Shown piece after piece: positions 51,790 through 60,022 of a DNA stretch of 64,000 bases. Both the position numbers and the translations under genes were made by a program. Below the pieces are notes generated by a model. It made no database searches, was not told the origin of the DNA, and worked only from the letters and a program-made list of their open reading frames with translations. This DNA is from Euzebya tangerina (GTDB lineage Bacteria > Actinomycetota > Nitriliruptoria > Euzebyales > Euzebyaceae): NCBI RefSeq assembly GCF_003074135.1, contig NZ_PPDK01000001.1, positions 1,302,001 through 1,366,000 of the forward strand, in the 5' to 3' direction. Every line of letters begins with the position of its first letter. Position 1 is the first letter of the stretch.

Positions 51790-52127
51790 CGCTGGCTGGC
51801 GTACTGGCCGTTGCGGTGGGCGGCGGCATCGGTGCAGCGGCACGGTGGGTCCTGTCCCGCTGGAACCGGTCGTGGCCTGTCGGAACGCTGATGGCCAACC
51901 TCATCGGGTGCTTCGGCCTGGGCCTGCTCCTCGCCGTGGCGCCGGCCGAGCCGGCGCGGACCGGTCTGGGTGTCGGGCTCTTCGGCGGGTTGACGACCTT
52001 CTCCACGTTCGCCGTCGAGACCCTCGACGCATCCCCGGCGGTGCGACGGAGGTACGTGGCGGCCTCGGTGGTGGGCGGCACGGCGCTCTTCCTCGGTGGG
52101 ATGACCGTCGCCACGACACTCGGCTGA
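51786..52127 (+). CDS. crcB2: Fluoride channel subunit CrcB/Fluc (second of two)
   Basis: The 113-aa protein has four helices with GGGIGAAARWVLSRW, GTLMANLIGCFGLG and GLFGGLTTFSTFAVE. These include the pore Asn and the Phe/Thr-rich TTFS stretch. It is translationally coupled to the first subunit and probably pairs with it. It is closer to the family consensus than the first copy. Confidence 0.92.
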   Translation: MTLAGVLAVAVGGGIGAAARWVLSRWNRSWPVGTLMANLIGCFGLGLLLAVAPAEPARTGLGVGLFGGLTTFSTFAVETLDASPAVRRRYVAASVVGGTALFLGGMTVATTLG

Positions 52128-52228
52128 CCGCCTGGAGGCGGGCAACTTCGGTGACCAATCATGCGGAACTCTGCCCCCGCCTGCTCCGTTGCCGAGGAGA
52201 TGCCCCACCGTCCGCCAACCCACAGCGC

Positions 52229-52234
52229 TACCAT
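52229..52234 (+). promoter_or_regulatory. -10 element of the selenoprotein gene
   Basis: TACCAT ends 7 nt before the GTG at 52242. No ribosome-binding site lies in the gap, so the mRNA is probably leaderless. This also supports 52242 as the start. Confidence 0.4.
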
Positions 52235-52241
52235 CCGGGCT

Positions 52242-52856
52242 GTGCGTCTCCGCCTCCTCGTCCTGCTGCTCGCGCTGGGTCTGATCGCCACCGCCTGCGC
52301 GGGGGATGCCGCGGAGTCCGCGGGCGGTGACGACGCCGCGACCCAGCCACCGGAGGCCGAGGCCGAGCCCGACGACGGCCAGTCCGCAGCAGACGCGGCG
52401 GAAGATCAGGCCGAGCCGGCCACCGGTCCCGAGGCACCCGCCGAGGTCCCCGAGATCCTCGACTTCCAGGCCACCACCGTGGCCGGCGAGACCATCTCGG
52501 GGGGTGACTTCGCCGGACAGGACCTGCTCTTCTGGTTCTGGGCGCCGTGGTGACCCAGCTGCAACCGGGAAGCTCCCGAGGTTGCACAGGTTGTGCAGCT
52601 GCTCGACGACAACCAGACCATCATCGGCGTGGCCAGCCGCGACTCGGTCGAGGCCATGCAGGACTTCGTGGACCGTCACGAGTTGGGTGACATGGTCAGC
52701 ATCGCCGACGAGACCGGCGACGTGTGGGCCCGCTTCGGCATCGTCGGACAGCCCAGCTGGGCCTTCGTGGACGGCGAGACCGGCGAGTCACAAGCCCGCC
52801 CGGGCGGACTCGGCCTGGACGGCATCCAGGCGGTCTTCGCCAACGGCACCTTCTGA
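52242..52856 (+). CDS. Selenoprotein: DsbE/MPT53-like thioredoxin-fold lipoprotein with Sec-Pro-Ser-Cys active site
   Basis: The gene is read through an in-frame TGA at 52551-52553 and gives 204 residues with selenocysteine at 104. It has a lipoprotein-type signal peptide (Cys19 after LIATA), an acidic linker (20-68) and a thioredoxin fold. The active site reads FWFWAPW-U104-PSC107-NREAP, where Cys homologues such as M. tuberculosis MPT53/DsbE have WCPFC. After the TGA the frame keeps the fold, VIGVASRD-like strand to cis-Pro in VGQPSWAFVD. It should act outside the membrane as a thiol oxidoreductase. selA and selB are in the same window. The alternative is a nonsense mutation in a Cys-type gene. 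Confidence 0.88.
52554..52601 (+). promoter_or_regulatory. SECIS-like hairpin just after the Sec codon
   Basis: TGCAACC at 52560-52566 pairs perfectly with GGTTGCA at 52580-52586. GGG at 52567-52569 pairs with CCC at 52575-52577, leaving a GA bulge at 52578-52579 and the loop AAGCT at 52570-52574. The loop begins 17 nt after the TGA, at the near end of the spacing known for bacterial SECIS elements. An alternative outer pairing (CAGCTGCA 52556-52563 with TGCAGCTG 52594-52601) competes with the base of the stem. SelB would bind this element; binding is inferred. Confidence 0.78.
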
Positions 52857-52925
52857 TTCCAAGGGTCTGGCTCGCCTGACGACCGAGAGGGTTAGAAGTC
52901 TCACTGCGGGCAATCATCAGACCTG

Positions 52926-54356
52926 ATGAGCGAACGCAACACCTTGGGAGGCCGGGCCCGCCGCGCGGCGAAGCTGGCCAAGCTCGGCGCCAAGGCGGGT
53001 GCGGGGCTGGTCTCCACCCGCCGTGCCGAACGGCGCGGTGACGAGGATGCGGCGGACGCTGGTCACGAGGCCATCGCCGACGCCGTCTTCGAGACCCTCG
53101 GCAGCATGAAGGGCGCGGCGATGAAGCTGGGCCAGATGATGGCGTTCGTCGACTTCGACGTACCGGATGACACCTCCGACATCTACCGCAAACGCCTGAA
53201 CGCGCTGCTCGACCAGGCTCCGGCCACAGACACCGATGCGATCGAGGAGAGCGTGGCCGAGCAGTACGGGGCCGCGCCAGAGGACGTGTTCGCTCGGTGG
53301 GACCGCGAACCGATCGCCGTGGCCTCCATCGGCCAGGTCCACCGGGCCGAGCTGCCGGACGGGACCGAGGTCGCCGTCAAGGTCCAGCACCCGGGGATCG
53401 CCGAGGCCATCCAAGCCGACCTCGGCAACATGTCCGTGCTCCGGCCGCTGTTCAACCTCACGCACCCCAACCTCGACACCAAGCCGCTCATCGATGAGGT
53501 CCGCGAGCGTCTCCGCGACGAGCTGGACTACCAGAAGGAGGCGGCGTACCAACAGGCCTTCTACGACCGCTTCGAGGGTCACCCCTCCATCCAGATCCCG
53601 CAGGTCTTCCACGATTGGTGTCGGCCACGTGTCTTGGTCAGCGCCTACGTCGAGGGGCGCACCTTCGAGGATGTGCTGGAGAACGACCCCAAGGAGGCCC
53701 GCGACTACTACGGCGAGTCGATCTTCCGCTTCGTGTTCTCGTCGCTGTACCGCTTCCGGATCTTCAACGCCGATCCGCATCCGGGAAACTTCATCTTCCC
53801 CGAACCCGGCTCCGCAGACGGATACGGCAAGGTCACGTTCATCGACTTCGGGTCGGCTCGGACCTTCTCCAGCGAGACCAGGAGCAAGCTGCGGGCGTTG
53901 CACCTGGCCGTTGCGGCCGACAACGAGGGGGACCCGTCGGGGTCCGCGGCCCTCGAGCGGGCGATGTCGGATGCCGGTCTGCTGCCGGAGGATCGCCGAG
54001 GCATCGACTTCGACGTGGTCCGGCGGTGGTTCTCGTTGGCGTACGAGCCGCTTGCCGGGGACCGCGAGTGGACCTACTCGACGGAGTACTCACGTCGGCT
54101 GATCGCCGCCTCGACCGACCCGACCCAGGGGATGGAGGCGACGCTCCGCCGGCTGACGATGCCGGCTGAGTACATCCTGCTCAACCGCATCCAGTTCGGG
54201 GTCAACTCGCTGCTCGCACGGCTGCAGCCGACCGCGAACTGGCAGCGGATCATGGAGGAGATCGCCACCAGCGGCCCGCCGACGACGCCGCTCGGGGAGG
54301 CGGAGCAGGCCTGGCTGGGCGAGGTCAACGAGCTCGTGGAGCCGCTGGCCAGCTGA
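52926..54356 (+). CDS. ABC1/UbiB-family atypical protein kinase
   Basis: The 476-aa protein has the ABC1 hallmarks: KGAAMKLGQM (KxGQ motif), VASIGQVHRAELPDGTEVAVKVQHPG (Ala-rich loop and catalytic Lys), ELDYQKEA, FNADPHPGNF (catalytic loop) and IDFGSAR (metal-binding DFG). UbiB-type proteins support isoprenoid-quinone synthesis or lipid homeostasis and have ATPase activity. No quinone genes are next to it. It starts with ATG 69 nt after the selenoprotein gene. Confidence 0.9.
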   Translation: MSERNTLGGRARRAAKLAKLGAKAGAGLVSTRRAERRGDEDAADAGHEAIADAVFETLGSMKGAAMKLGQMMAFVDFDVPDDTSDIYRKRLNALLDQAPATDTDAIEESVAEQYGAAPEDVFARWDREPIAVASIGQVHRAELPDGTEVAVKVQHPGIAEAIQADLGNMSVLRPLFNLTHPNLDTKPLIDEVRERLRDELDYQKEAAYQQAFYDRFEGHPSIQIPQVFHDWCRPRVLVSAYVEGRTFEDVLENDPKEARDYYGESIFRFVFSSLYRFRIFNADPHPGNFIFPEPGSADGYGKVTFIDFGSARTFSSETRSKLRALHLAVAADNEGDPSGSAALERAMSDAGLLPEDRRGIDFDVVRRWFSLAYEPLAGDREWTYSTEYSRRLIAASTDPTQGMEATLRRLTMPAEYILLNRIQFGVNSLLARLQPTANWQRIMEEIATSGPPTTPLGEAEQAWLGEVNELVEPLAS

Positions 54357-54375
54357 GCGTCGTGAGCCTGCGGAG

Positions 54376-54418
54376 GTGTGTCGCCTTCGGGCGTGGGTGC
54401 GCTCGGACATGACACACC
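54376..54418. repeat. Third copy of the dispersed 43-nt repeat
   Basis: This unit starts GTGTGTCGCCTTCGGGCGTG and ends CATGACACACC. It has the same length and the same inverted GTGTGT/ACACAC ends as the two copies at 30775-30877. It lies just upstream of the DUF480 gene promoter. It may be a small mobile repeat or a structured RNA/DNA element. Confidence 0.65.
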
Positions 54419-54427
54419 CACGGCGGT

Positions 54428-54433
54428 TAGGCT
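54428..54433 (+). promoter_or_regulatory. -10 element of the DUF480 gene
   Basis: TAGGCT ends 9 nt before the ATG at 54443, with no ribosome-binding site between them. Confidence 0.45.
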
Positions 54434-54442
54434 GAGGCGGCG

Positions 54443-55105
54443 ATGCGACTCAGCGACTTGGCCCTGCGCGTCCTGGGATCACTGATCGAGAAGGCGATGG
54501 CGACGCCACAGTCCTATCCGCTCTCGGTCAACGCGCTGCGGTCGGCCGCGAACCAGACCACCAACCGCGACCCGGTGACGGCGTACAGCGAAGACGACAT
54601 CTCGGCAGGTCTGAAGGAGTTGGCTGCCGGAGAGCTCATCCGAGCCGCCTATGCCCGTCGCTCGTCGACCCCGAAGTACGAGCACCTGCTGGATCAACAT
54701 CTGGAGATCAGCGATGCCGAGGTGGCGGTGCTCGGGGTCCTCATGCTCCGAGGCCCCCAGACGATGGGCGAGCTGCGGCAGCGGACCGAACGACTGCACG
54801 CGTTCGACGAGATCGGCGACGTGGCCGCCACACTCGACCGGTTGGCGGACCATCCCTTCGGTGCCCTGGCGGTCGAGATGGACCGCCAGCCGGGGCAGAA
54901 GGAGACCCGCTGGGCCCACCTGCTGGGTGCGGAGGAACCGTCTGTCGGAGCTCCGGTTGAGGTACCCACGACGACTCCGACACCGGACGGCGGGGGCGAA
55001 GCGGGACAGAGCGAGATGGCAGCGCTCCGCGAGGAGGTCCGATCACTCCGGGCCGAGGTGGAGGCCGTCACGGCCCGGCTGGACCAGCTCCACACGTCAC
55101 GCTAG
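54443..55105 (+). CDS. DUF480/YceH family protein
   Basis: The 220-aa protein has the two tandem winged helices of DUF480: LRVLGSLIEKAMATPQSYPLSVNALRSAANQTTNRDPV (residues 8-45) and EVAVLGVLMLRGPQTMGELRQRTERLH. KETRWAHLL and a short C-terminal coiled coil (REEVRSLRAEVEAVTARLDQL) follow. The family is widespread, and its function is not established. The gene stands alone between a repeat and a convergent gene. Confidence 0.9.
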   Translation: MRLSDLALRVLGSLIEKAMATPQSYPLSVNALRSAANQTTNRDPVTAYSEDDISAGLKELAAGELIRAAYARRSSTPKYEHLLDQHLEISDAEVAVLGVLMLRGPQTMGELRQRTERLHAFDEIGDVAATLDRLADHPFGALAVEMDRQPGQKETRWAHLLGAEEPSVGAPVEVPTTTPTPDGGGEAGQSEMAALREEVRSLRAEVEAVTARLDQLHTSR

Positions 55106-55175
55106 ACGCATACATCTGACCGTTCCTCCCGCACGGACCGGGCACGTCTCACGGTAGGGGGCGGGCCCCATGCGA

Positions 55176-58100
55176 TCAGCGGACCCGGGGGAACGCGACC
55201 ACCTCGAAGGTATCGGCGTCGGGGGTGCCGAACTTCGCATTGACGATGGCCAGCCCGTTGCCAACGGCAGCAACCGTGGTCGGGACGTCGAACGCCGGGT
55301 CGGTGTAGCGCCGCAGGATCGTCCCGGAGGAAAGGTCATCGGACAGCTCGATCTGCGCAACGCTGTTCTGGTCGTTCTCGACCACGAACAGGTCACCGTT
55401 GTCCAACAGGATTCCGTCAGGGGTCCCCAGGTCATCCAGTCCGCCGATGAGGGCGCTCTCGCCCATGGCCGCGTCCACGGTGTACAGCTCCTGGTTGCCC
55501 GAGTGGGCCACGATCAGGGTCTGCCCGTCCGGTGTCGCCGCGATGCCGTTCAGGTTGAACTGACCGCTCGTGTCGGCGGCGGGGCCACTCAGCTCAAGGG
55601 CCTCCGGCGCGCCAGGTCCACCGCCAGCCGTCGGGACGAAGGTAAGGGTGGCGGCCTGGGAGTTGGTGAACCAGGCACCCTCCTCGGTTATCACGACGTC
55701 GTTGATGAAGCCGTCTCCGAGGTCGAGGACGGCGACCTCCTCACCCGTTGAGGCGTCGTAGACGTACCCCTCACCTGCTGGTCCGCCGGCGGCGTAGATG
55801 TGGTTCGTCGCACCGTCGTACTTGAGCCCGACGGCGATCCGGCCATCAGGCGCGTCGACCAGCACGGTGACCTCACCCGAGGCGATGTCGCCGAAAAAGA
55901 TGTCCCCGGTGACCAGATCACCGGCCAGGAAGTCGGTGAACTCTGGACCGGAGGTGATCCCCTCGGCCCCCTGTGCCCCGGGCAGGACGAAGGTTGATGA
56001 ACTGCTGTCGGTGAGCGAGCCGCAGTCGCTCAGCTGAGCGACGATGTCAGCTGCCAGCGGTCCAACGACCGTGGTGCGGGCCGGACCGCCACTGGCGCAG
56101 ATGGCAGCGAGGGTCTCGGTCGGGACCCGGTCGTCCTCGACCAACAGGATCCCGCTCTCCTCCCGTGCCGCCAGCGACGATGCTGGCAGGAGGTGGGCCC
56201 AGCCGAACTCCGATCCCCCATCACCCACGATGAACGTCCGGCGCGGTGTGTCGAACAGGCTGGTCGAGATCGCCACGGCCGTCGCAAACCGGTTGCCACC
56301 CGCGATCCGGTCCGCCCCGGCGTCCGACACCACGTCATCCGTCAGCGCAGCGGTGCCACCCAGCGCGATCACGTCGGTGTCGCTCCGACTGTCGAGGAAG
56401 GCCGCGACCCCGTCGTCCAGCGAGTCGCTGAAGGTCAGCAGCACCGGCTGCCGGGTCGTGGCGGCCCAGGCGCCCCCCGTGACCGACTCGGCCCACGCCG
56501 CGGTCGGCTGGTCGGCCGGCGAGAACGCACGTGACAGGACGGCCTGCTCGGCGGGGCCGTGCAGTCGCTCGAGTTCCTCCGCGATCTCCAGGGCCGTCTC
56601 GATGCGTGTGGGGCCGGCCAGACGGGTCACGGTGTAGCCCAGCGCGTCCAGTTCGGTGGCGACGCTCGGACTGATCGCCGAGGAGCCACCCAGCACGTAC
56701 ACCGGGCCTGACCTGCCGAGCACGCGTTCCAGCTCGGCGACCACGTCGACGCTCAGCGTCCCGGTCGGGGTCAGCAGCAGCGGTCCGTCAGCCGCCAGCG
56801 ACGTCGCTGCCAGCGAGTCGGGGAAGATGTCGTCCCGGCCGATCAGCGCATAGGCCGCCGTCGTGGTGGAGGTGTCGGTCCCCGAGTCCGTGGCCGCGGC
56901 GAAGATCGATTGGCTGATCCCGATGGCCGTCAGGATCGGGTCGTCCTCCTGGATGTCCGCGGGCACGACCTGTGCAGCGTCCAGGACCACGTCCACCCAC
57001 ACCAACCGATGATCGGATGACGGGAACGGGAACGTCCCGACGGGCTCGAAGGCCGGATCGTCGGACGTCGGCCAGAACACACCCGCGTCGACCAGTCCGA
57101 GGGTCTGGCTGGGCAGGGCGTAGTCGGCACGCAGGTGGCCGGGGTCGGCCGGGTTGAAGGCCGCCGTGTCGTACGCGGGGTCGCCCTGATGGGTCAGGTT
57201 CGCCTCACCGGTCAGCGCGGACTGCTCCACGCCGCCGGCGCTGGTCGGGGTGAGGTCGGTGTTGACCAGCGGGTCCAGCAGCAGTTGCTGTGGAGCTCCG
57301 GGCAGGCTGTCACCGTCGAATGGATCGGCGTTCTGGTCCCCGGCGATCACGAAGTGCGACCCGGCCGCCAGCCCACCGGTCTGCCCATCGTCGTCGGTCA
57401 TCCAGGACGCACCGTTGATGTACTCCGCCCAGAAGCGGATCTCGTCGGCGTTGCGCAGCCCGTTTCGGTCCTCCGGGCCGTCGAAGACCGGCGGCGTCGG
57501 ATGGCTGGCCAGCAGGTGGATGATCTCGCCGTCGACCTGGATCGGAACGTCCCAGTGGGACTTCGAGGAGAGCCGGACGATGTCGAGCTCGTCGGGTGAG
57601 AACCAGTCGGCCGGCTCGGGGGTGTCCGGGTCGTCGGGCAGGCGGGCATCCGGCATGTCGGCCCACAGCAGCTCCGCGAACGTTCGCACCTCGTCGGTGG
57701 CGATCGGGTAGCGGCTCAAGACCGCCATGCCGAACTGGCCGGGGAAGAACCCGAACCCGAAGGCGTCACCAGGACCGCCGACGGAGCCATCGTTGTCCAG
57801 ATCCTCGCCGCTCGGCACACCGGTGTTGGACGGAGCTGCGAAGGCGAAGTCGTAGGTGATGGGCTCTTGCCCGTTCTGACCGACCTCCAGGTAGTTGTCG
57901 CGGAATCGATCCAGGCTGGTCCCGGCGGCGTCGTAGTCGAACTCGTTCAGCAGGAGCACATCCGGCCGGACCCGCTGGATGATCTCGGCGACGGCCTGTG
58001 CTTGGGTGTCACCGGGAGTGTCCAGGTCAGCGGCCAACTCACCCTCGGCGCTCCGGTTGAGCGAGGCGTTGAAGGTGGCGATGCGGATCACATCCGCATC

Positions 58101-58220
58101 GGTCGACGGCTGGGCGACCGCCGGACGTGCCGGGGTGGCCAGCAGGGACGCCACCAGGGCGGCCAGGGCGACACCGACCAGGGTGAGGACGGAGCGGGCA
58201 GAGCGAGAAGCGGCGGTCAT
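55176..58220 (-). CDS. Secreted EEP nuclease/phosphatase - CW_binding_2 - beta-propeller fusion
   Basis: The 1014-aa protein has a signal peptide (about 1-36) and an EEP-type hydrolase domain (about 45-415). That domain has IATFNASLN, LLLNEFDY, VIAGDQNADPFDGDS and the terminal PSSDHRLVWVDV. CW_binding_2 repeats cover about 440-740 (VTRLAGPTRIETALEIAEEL, ADRIAGGNRFATAVAIST). The C-terminal SMP-30/NHL-like propeller (about 770-1010) has repeats such as GIAATPDGQTLIVAHSGNQELYTVD. It is probably a wall-bound extracellular phosphodiesterase or nuclease. A TACGGT hexamer 8 nt before the ATG suggests leaderless expression. Confidence 0.82.
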   Translation of the reverse strand: MTAASRSARSVLTLVGVALAALVASLLATPARPAVAQPSTDADVIRIATFNASLNRSAEGELAADLDTPGDTQAQAVAEIIQRVRPDVLLLNEFDYDAAGTSLDRFRDNYLEVGQNGQEPITYDFAFAAPSNTGVPSGEDLDNDGSVGGPGDAFGFGFFPGQFGMAVLSRYPIATDEVRTFAELLWADMPDARLPDDPDTPEPADWFSPDELDIVRLSSKSHWDVPIQVDGEIIHLLASHPTPPVFDGPEDRNGLRNADEIRFWAEYINGASWMTDDDGQTGGLAAGSHFVIAGDQNADPFDGDSLPGAPQQLLLDPLVNTDLTPTSAGGVEQSALTGEANLTHQGDPAYDTAAFNPADPGHLRADYALPSQTLGLVDAGVFWPTSDDPAFEPVGTFPFPSSDHRLVWVDVVLDAAQVVPADIQEDDPILTAIGISQSIFAAATDSGTDTSTTTAAYALIGRDDIFPDSLAATSLAADGPLLLTPTGTLSVDVVAELERVLGRSGPVYVLGGSSAISPSVATELDALGYTVTRLAGPTRIETALEIAEELERLHGPAEQAVLSRAFSPADQPTAAWAESVTGGAWAATTRQPVLLTFSDSLDDGVAAFLDSRSDTDVIALGGTAALTDDVVSDAGADRIAGGNRFATAVAISTSLFDTPRRTFIVGDGGSEFGWAHLLPASSLAAREESGILLVEDDRVPTETLAAICASGGPARTTVVGPLAADIVAQLSDCGSLTDSSSSTFVLPGAQGAEGITSGPEFTDFLAGDLVTGDIFFGDIASGEVTVLVDAPDGRIAVGLKYDGATNHIYAAGGPAGEGYVYDASTGEEVAVLDLGDGFINDVVITEEGAWFTNSQAATLTFVPTAGGGPGAPEALELSGPAADTSGQFNLNGIAATPDGQTLIVAHSGNQELYTVDAAMGESALIGGLDDLGTPDGILLDNGDLFVVENDQNSVAQIELSDDLSSGTILRRYTDPAFDVPTTVAAVGNGLAIVNAKFGTPDADTFEVVAFPRVR

Positions 58221-58228
58221 GACCTGTG

Positions 58229-58234
58229 ACCGTA
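58229..58234 (-). promoter_or_regulatory. -10 element of the 1014-aa secreted protein gene
   Basis: On the minus strand TACGGT ends 8 nt before the ATG at 58220. No ribosome-binding site is seen in the gap. Confidence 0.35.
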
Positions 58235-58370
58235 GAGGTCCACCAGCGTCCTGACCAGGGACACGCGACGGTCCATCCGTGAACAGCCGGTGATCGGTCA
58301 GCCAACGGCACCGGGCACAGGCGGTGAGCGGGGGTAGGTCGGTGTCAACGGGGAACGTCAGGCGCAGCGA

Positions 58371-59558
58371 TCACGGGAAGACATCGGCGAGGAAGGTCGC
58401 GATCGCGCTGGCGTAGCGCTCCTGATCGGTGTTCCAGCCCTCGACGTGGCCGGCCCCGTCGATGCGCTCGAACGTCAAGTTGTCGGGACGCGCCTGCGCC
58501 AATGCGGCCGACGGCTCGGGCGGGACGAAGTCGTCCTCGTCGCCGTGGATCACGAGCATCGGCAGCGTCGTGTCCGCAAGGTCGTCGACGTGCTCGACGT
58601 CGCTGATCGCAAACCCCGACCGGAGTTGCGCGATGACCCGGGTGCCGAAGAGGACCGGGGGGATGACCGGCCCCGGCAGTCCCCGCAGCCGGGCTTGCTG
58701 CGCCAGCGTGTCGGAGAGCGACAGCAGCGGCGAGTCGAGAATCACGCCGTTCACCTCACGCTCACCCACGTTGCGCAGGTAGTAGCCGATCAGCGAGCCA
58801 CCCTGACTGAAGCCCATGAGGACGACGCGCCGCGCACCCTCGGACCGGGCGTAGGACACGGCAGCCTCGAGGTCGACCCACTCGGTCTGGCCGAAGCGTC
58901 CGACCGCATCCATCGTCTCGGGGGCGCCGGCCATGTCGTTGCGATAGGTGATCACCAGGGCGGTGGCTCCGCTGTCGACCACGGTCGGCAGGCTGCGGAG
59001 TGCCTCCGCCCTGGTCGCCGAACGGCCATGGACCAGGATCACCCAGTCCTCCGGCGCGTCGGTGCCATCCACCCGCCAGGCGGGCGCCACACGGTCCGCG
59101 CCGATGCCCAGGTCCCCGTCGACCTCACCTGGGATCGGCACCTCCACCTCGGTGAACGGAACGTCGACGTCGCTGGGGTCCGCAAGACCCGCGTACTCGT
59201 CGAAGCGCGCGCCCACCTCACGCCCCAGCGGTGGGTCGCCCATCACCACTCGTTGCACGGTTCGTTCGACCATCCCGGCCTGATCCGCCCCGCACCGGCC
59301 CGCCACCACGGGGCCGCCGTAGACGACCAGCGCATCCCCCTCCAGCAGCATGGCGAAGGTCGCCAGACAGGCCCGACGATCGGGCGGCAGGAGGATGGTC
59401 CCGTCCTCGGTCAGCGTCGCCTGGAACTCCAAGGTCCGATCACGCGCCGGGGCCGGGAGCAGCTGCCCGGAGTACACCAGGCCGCCGCCGACCGTGACCA
59501 GTCCCAGCAGTGCGCTGGTCACACCAGCGATTCCGATCAGGAGCCGACTGCTCTTCAT
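58371..59558 (-). CDS. Alpha/beta hydrolase, membrane-anchored or secreted
   Basis: The 395-aa protein has an N-terminal hydrophobic segment (about 6-28) and an unassigned domain of about 150 residues. An alpha/beta hydrolase fold follows: DWVILVHGRSATRAEA (oxyanion loop), nucleophile elbow MGFSQGGSL, LVIHGDEDDFVP (acid) and GAGHVEGW (His). It is a serine esterase or lipase with unknown substrate. The ATG at 59558 is preferred to an upstream start. It is the last gene of a run with the truncated haemoglobin and B12-sensor genes, with a 20-nt gap. Confidence 0.85.
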   Translation of the reverse strand: MKSSRLLIGIAGVTSALLGLVTVGGGLVYSGQLLPAPARDRTLEFQATLTEDGTILLPPDRRACLATFAMLLEGDALVVYGGPVVAGRCGADQAGMVERTVQRVVMGDPPLGREVGARFDEYAGLADPSDVDVPFTEVEVPIPGEVDGDLGIGADRVAPAWRVDGTDAPEDWVILVHGRSATRAEALRSLPTVVDSGATALVITYRNDMAGAPETMDAVGRFGQTEWVDLEAAVSYARSEGARRVVLMGFSQGGSLIGYYLRNVGEREVNGVILDSPLLSLSDTLAQQARLRGLPGPVIPPVLFGTRVIAQLRSGFAISDVEHVDDLADTTLPMLVIHGDEDDFVPPEPSAALAQARPDNLTFERIDGAGHVEGWNTDQERYASAIATFLADVFP

Positions 59559-59578
59559 CGCACGCCCACCGGGTCTTG

Positions 59579-60022
59579 TTAGCCGTCCATGTTCCGCATG
59601 AACGTGGCGGCCCGCTCGAAGTAGGCCCACAGCTCCTCGCGGATGTCCGGCTCGGGATCGACCTCGTCCAGGGCGCCGGACATGGCGTCCAACCAGGCGG
59701 CGATCGTGGTGCTGTAGACCGGGAAGGGCGCATGGCGCATGCGGAGCCGGGGATGTCCGCGGGTGTCGCTGTACGTCGTCGGGCCACCCCAGTACTGGAT
59801 GAGGAACAGGCGGAGTCGTTCGTTGGCCCCGCTCAGTTCCGGGTCGGGGTACAGCGGCCGAAGGATCTCCGACGCCTCGACCCGCTGGTAGAACGCGTCG
59901 ACCAGTCGGACGAAGAACGCCTCACCGCCGACACGATCGAACAGCGTCTGGGTCGGTGGGTCGGGCGCGGTCCGCGGGACGCTGGCTGCCTGGGGCAACG
60001 ATCGATCGGGTTCCACGCTCAC
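59579..60022 (-). CDS. glbO: Group 2 truncated haemoglobin (GlbO-type)
   Basis: The 147-aa protein has the trHbO signature: FYQRVEASEILRPLYPD (B/E region), QYWGGPTTYSDTRGHPRLRMRHAPF (proximal His97) and W109 (G8 position). Such proteins bind O2 tightly and react with peroxide, NO or related species. The start overlaps the stop of the B12-sensor gene by four bases. The link suggests joint control by light or cobalamin status, which is inference. Confidence 0.92.
   Translation of the reverse strand: MSVEPDRSLPQAASVPRTAPDPPTQTLFDRVGGEAFFVRLVDAFYQRVEASEILRPLYPDPELSGANERLRLFLIQYWGGPTTYSDTRGHPRLRMRHAPFPVYSTTIAAWLDAMSGALDEVDPEPDIREELWAYFERAATFMRNMDG

Noticed and set aside
52593-52856. Independent small gene starting at the GTG 52593
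   Set aside because: It would encode only the second half of a thioredoxin fold without its active site. It is in frame with the upstream ORF across a single TGA, so read-through explains it better.
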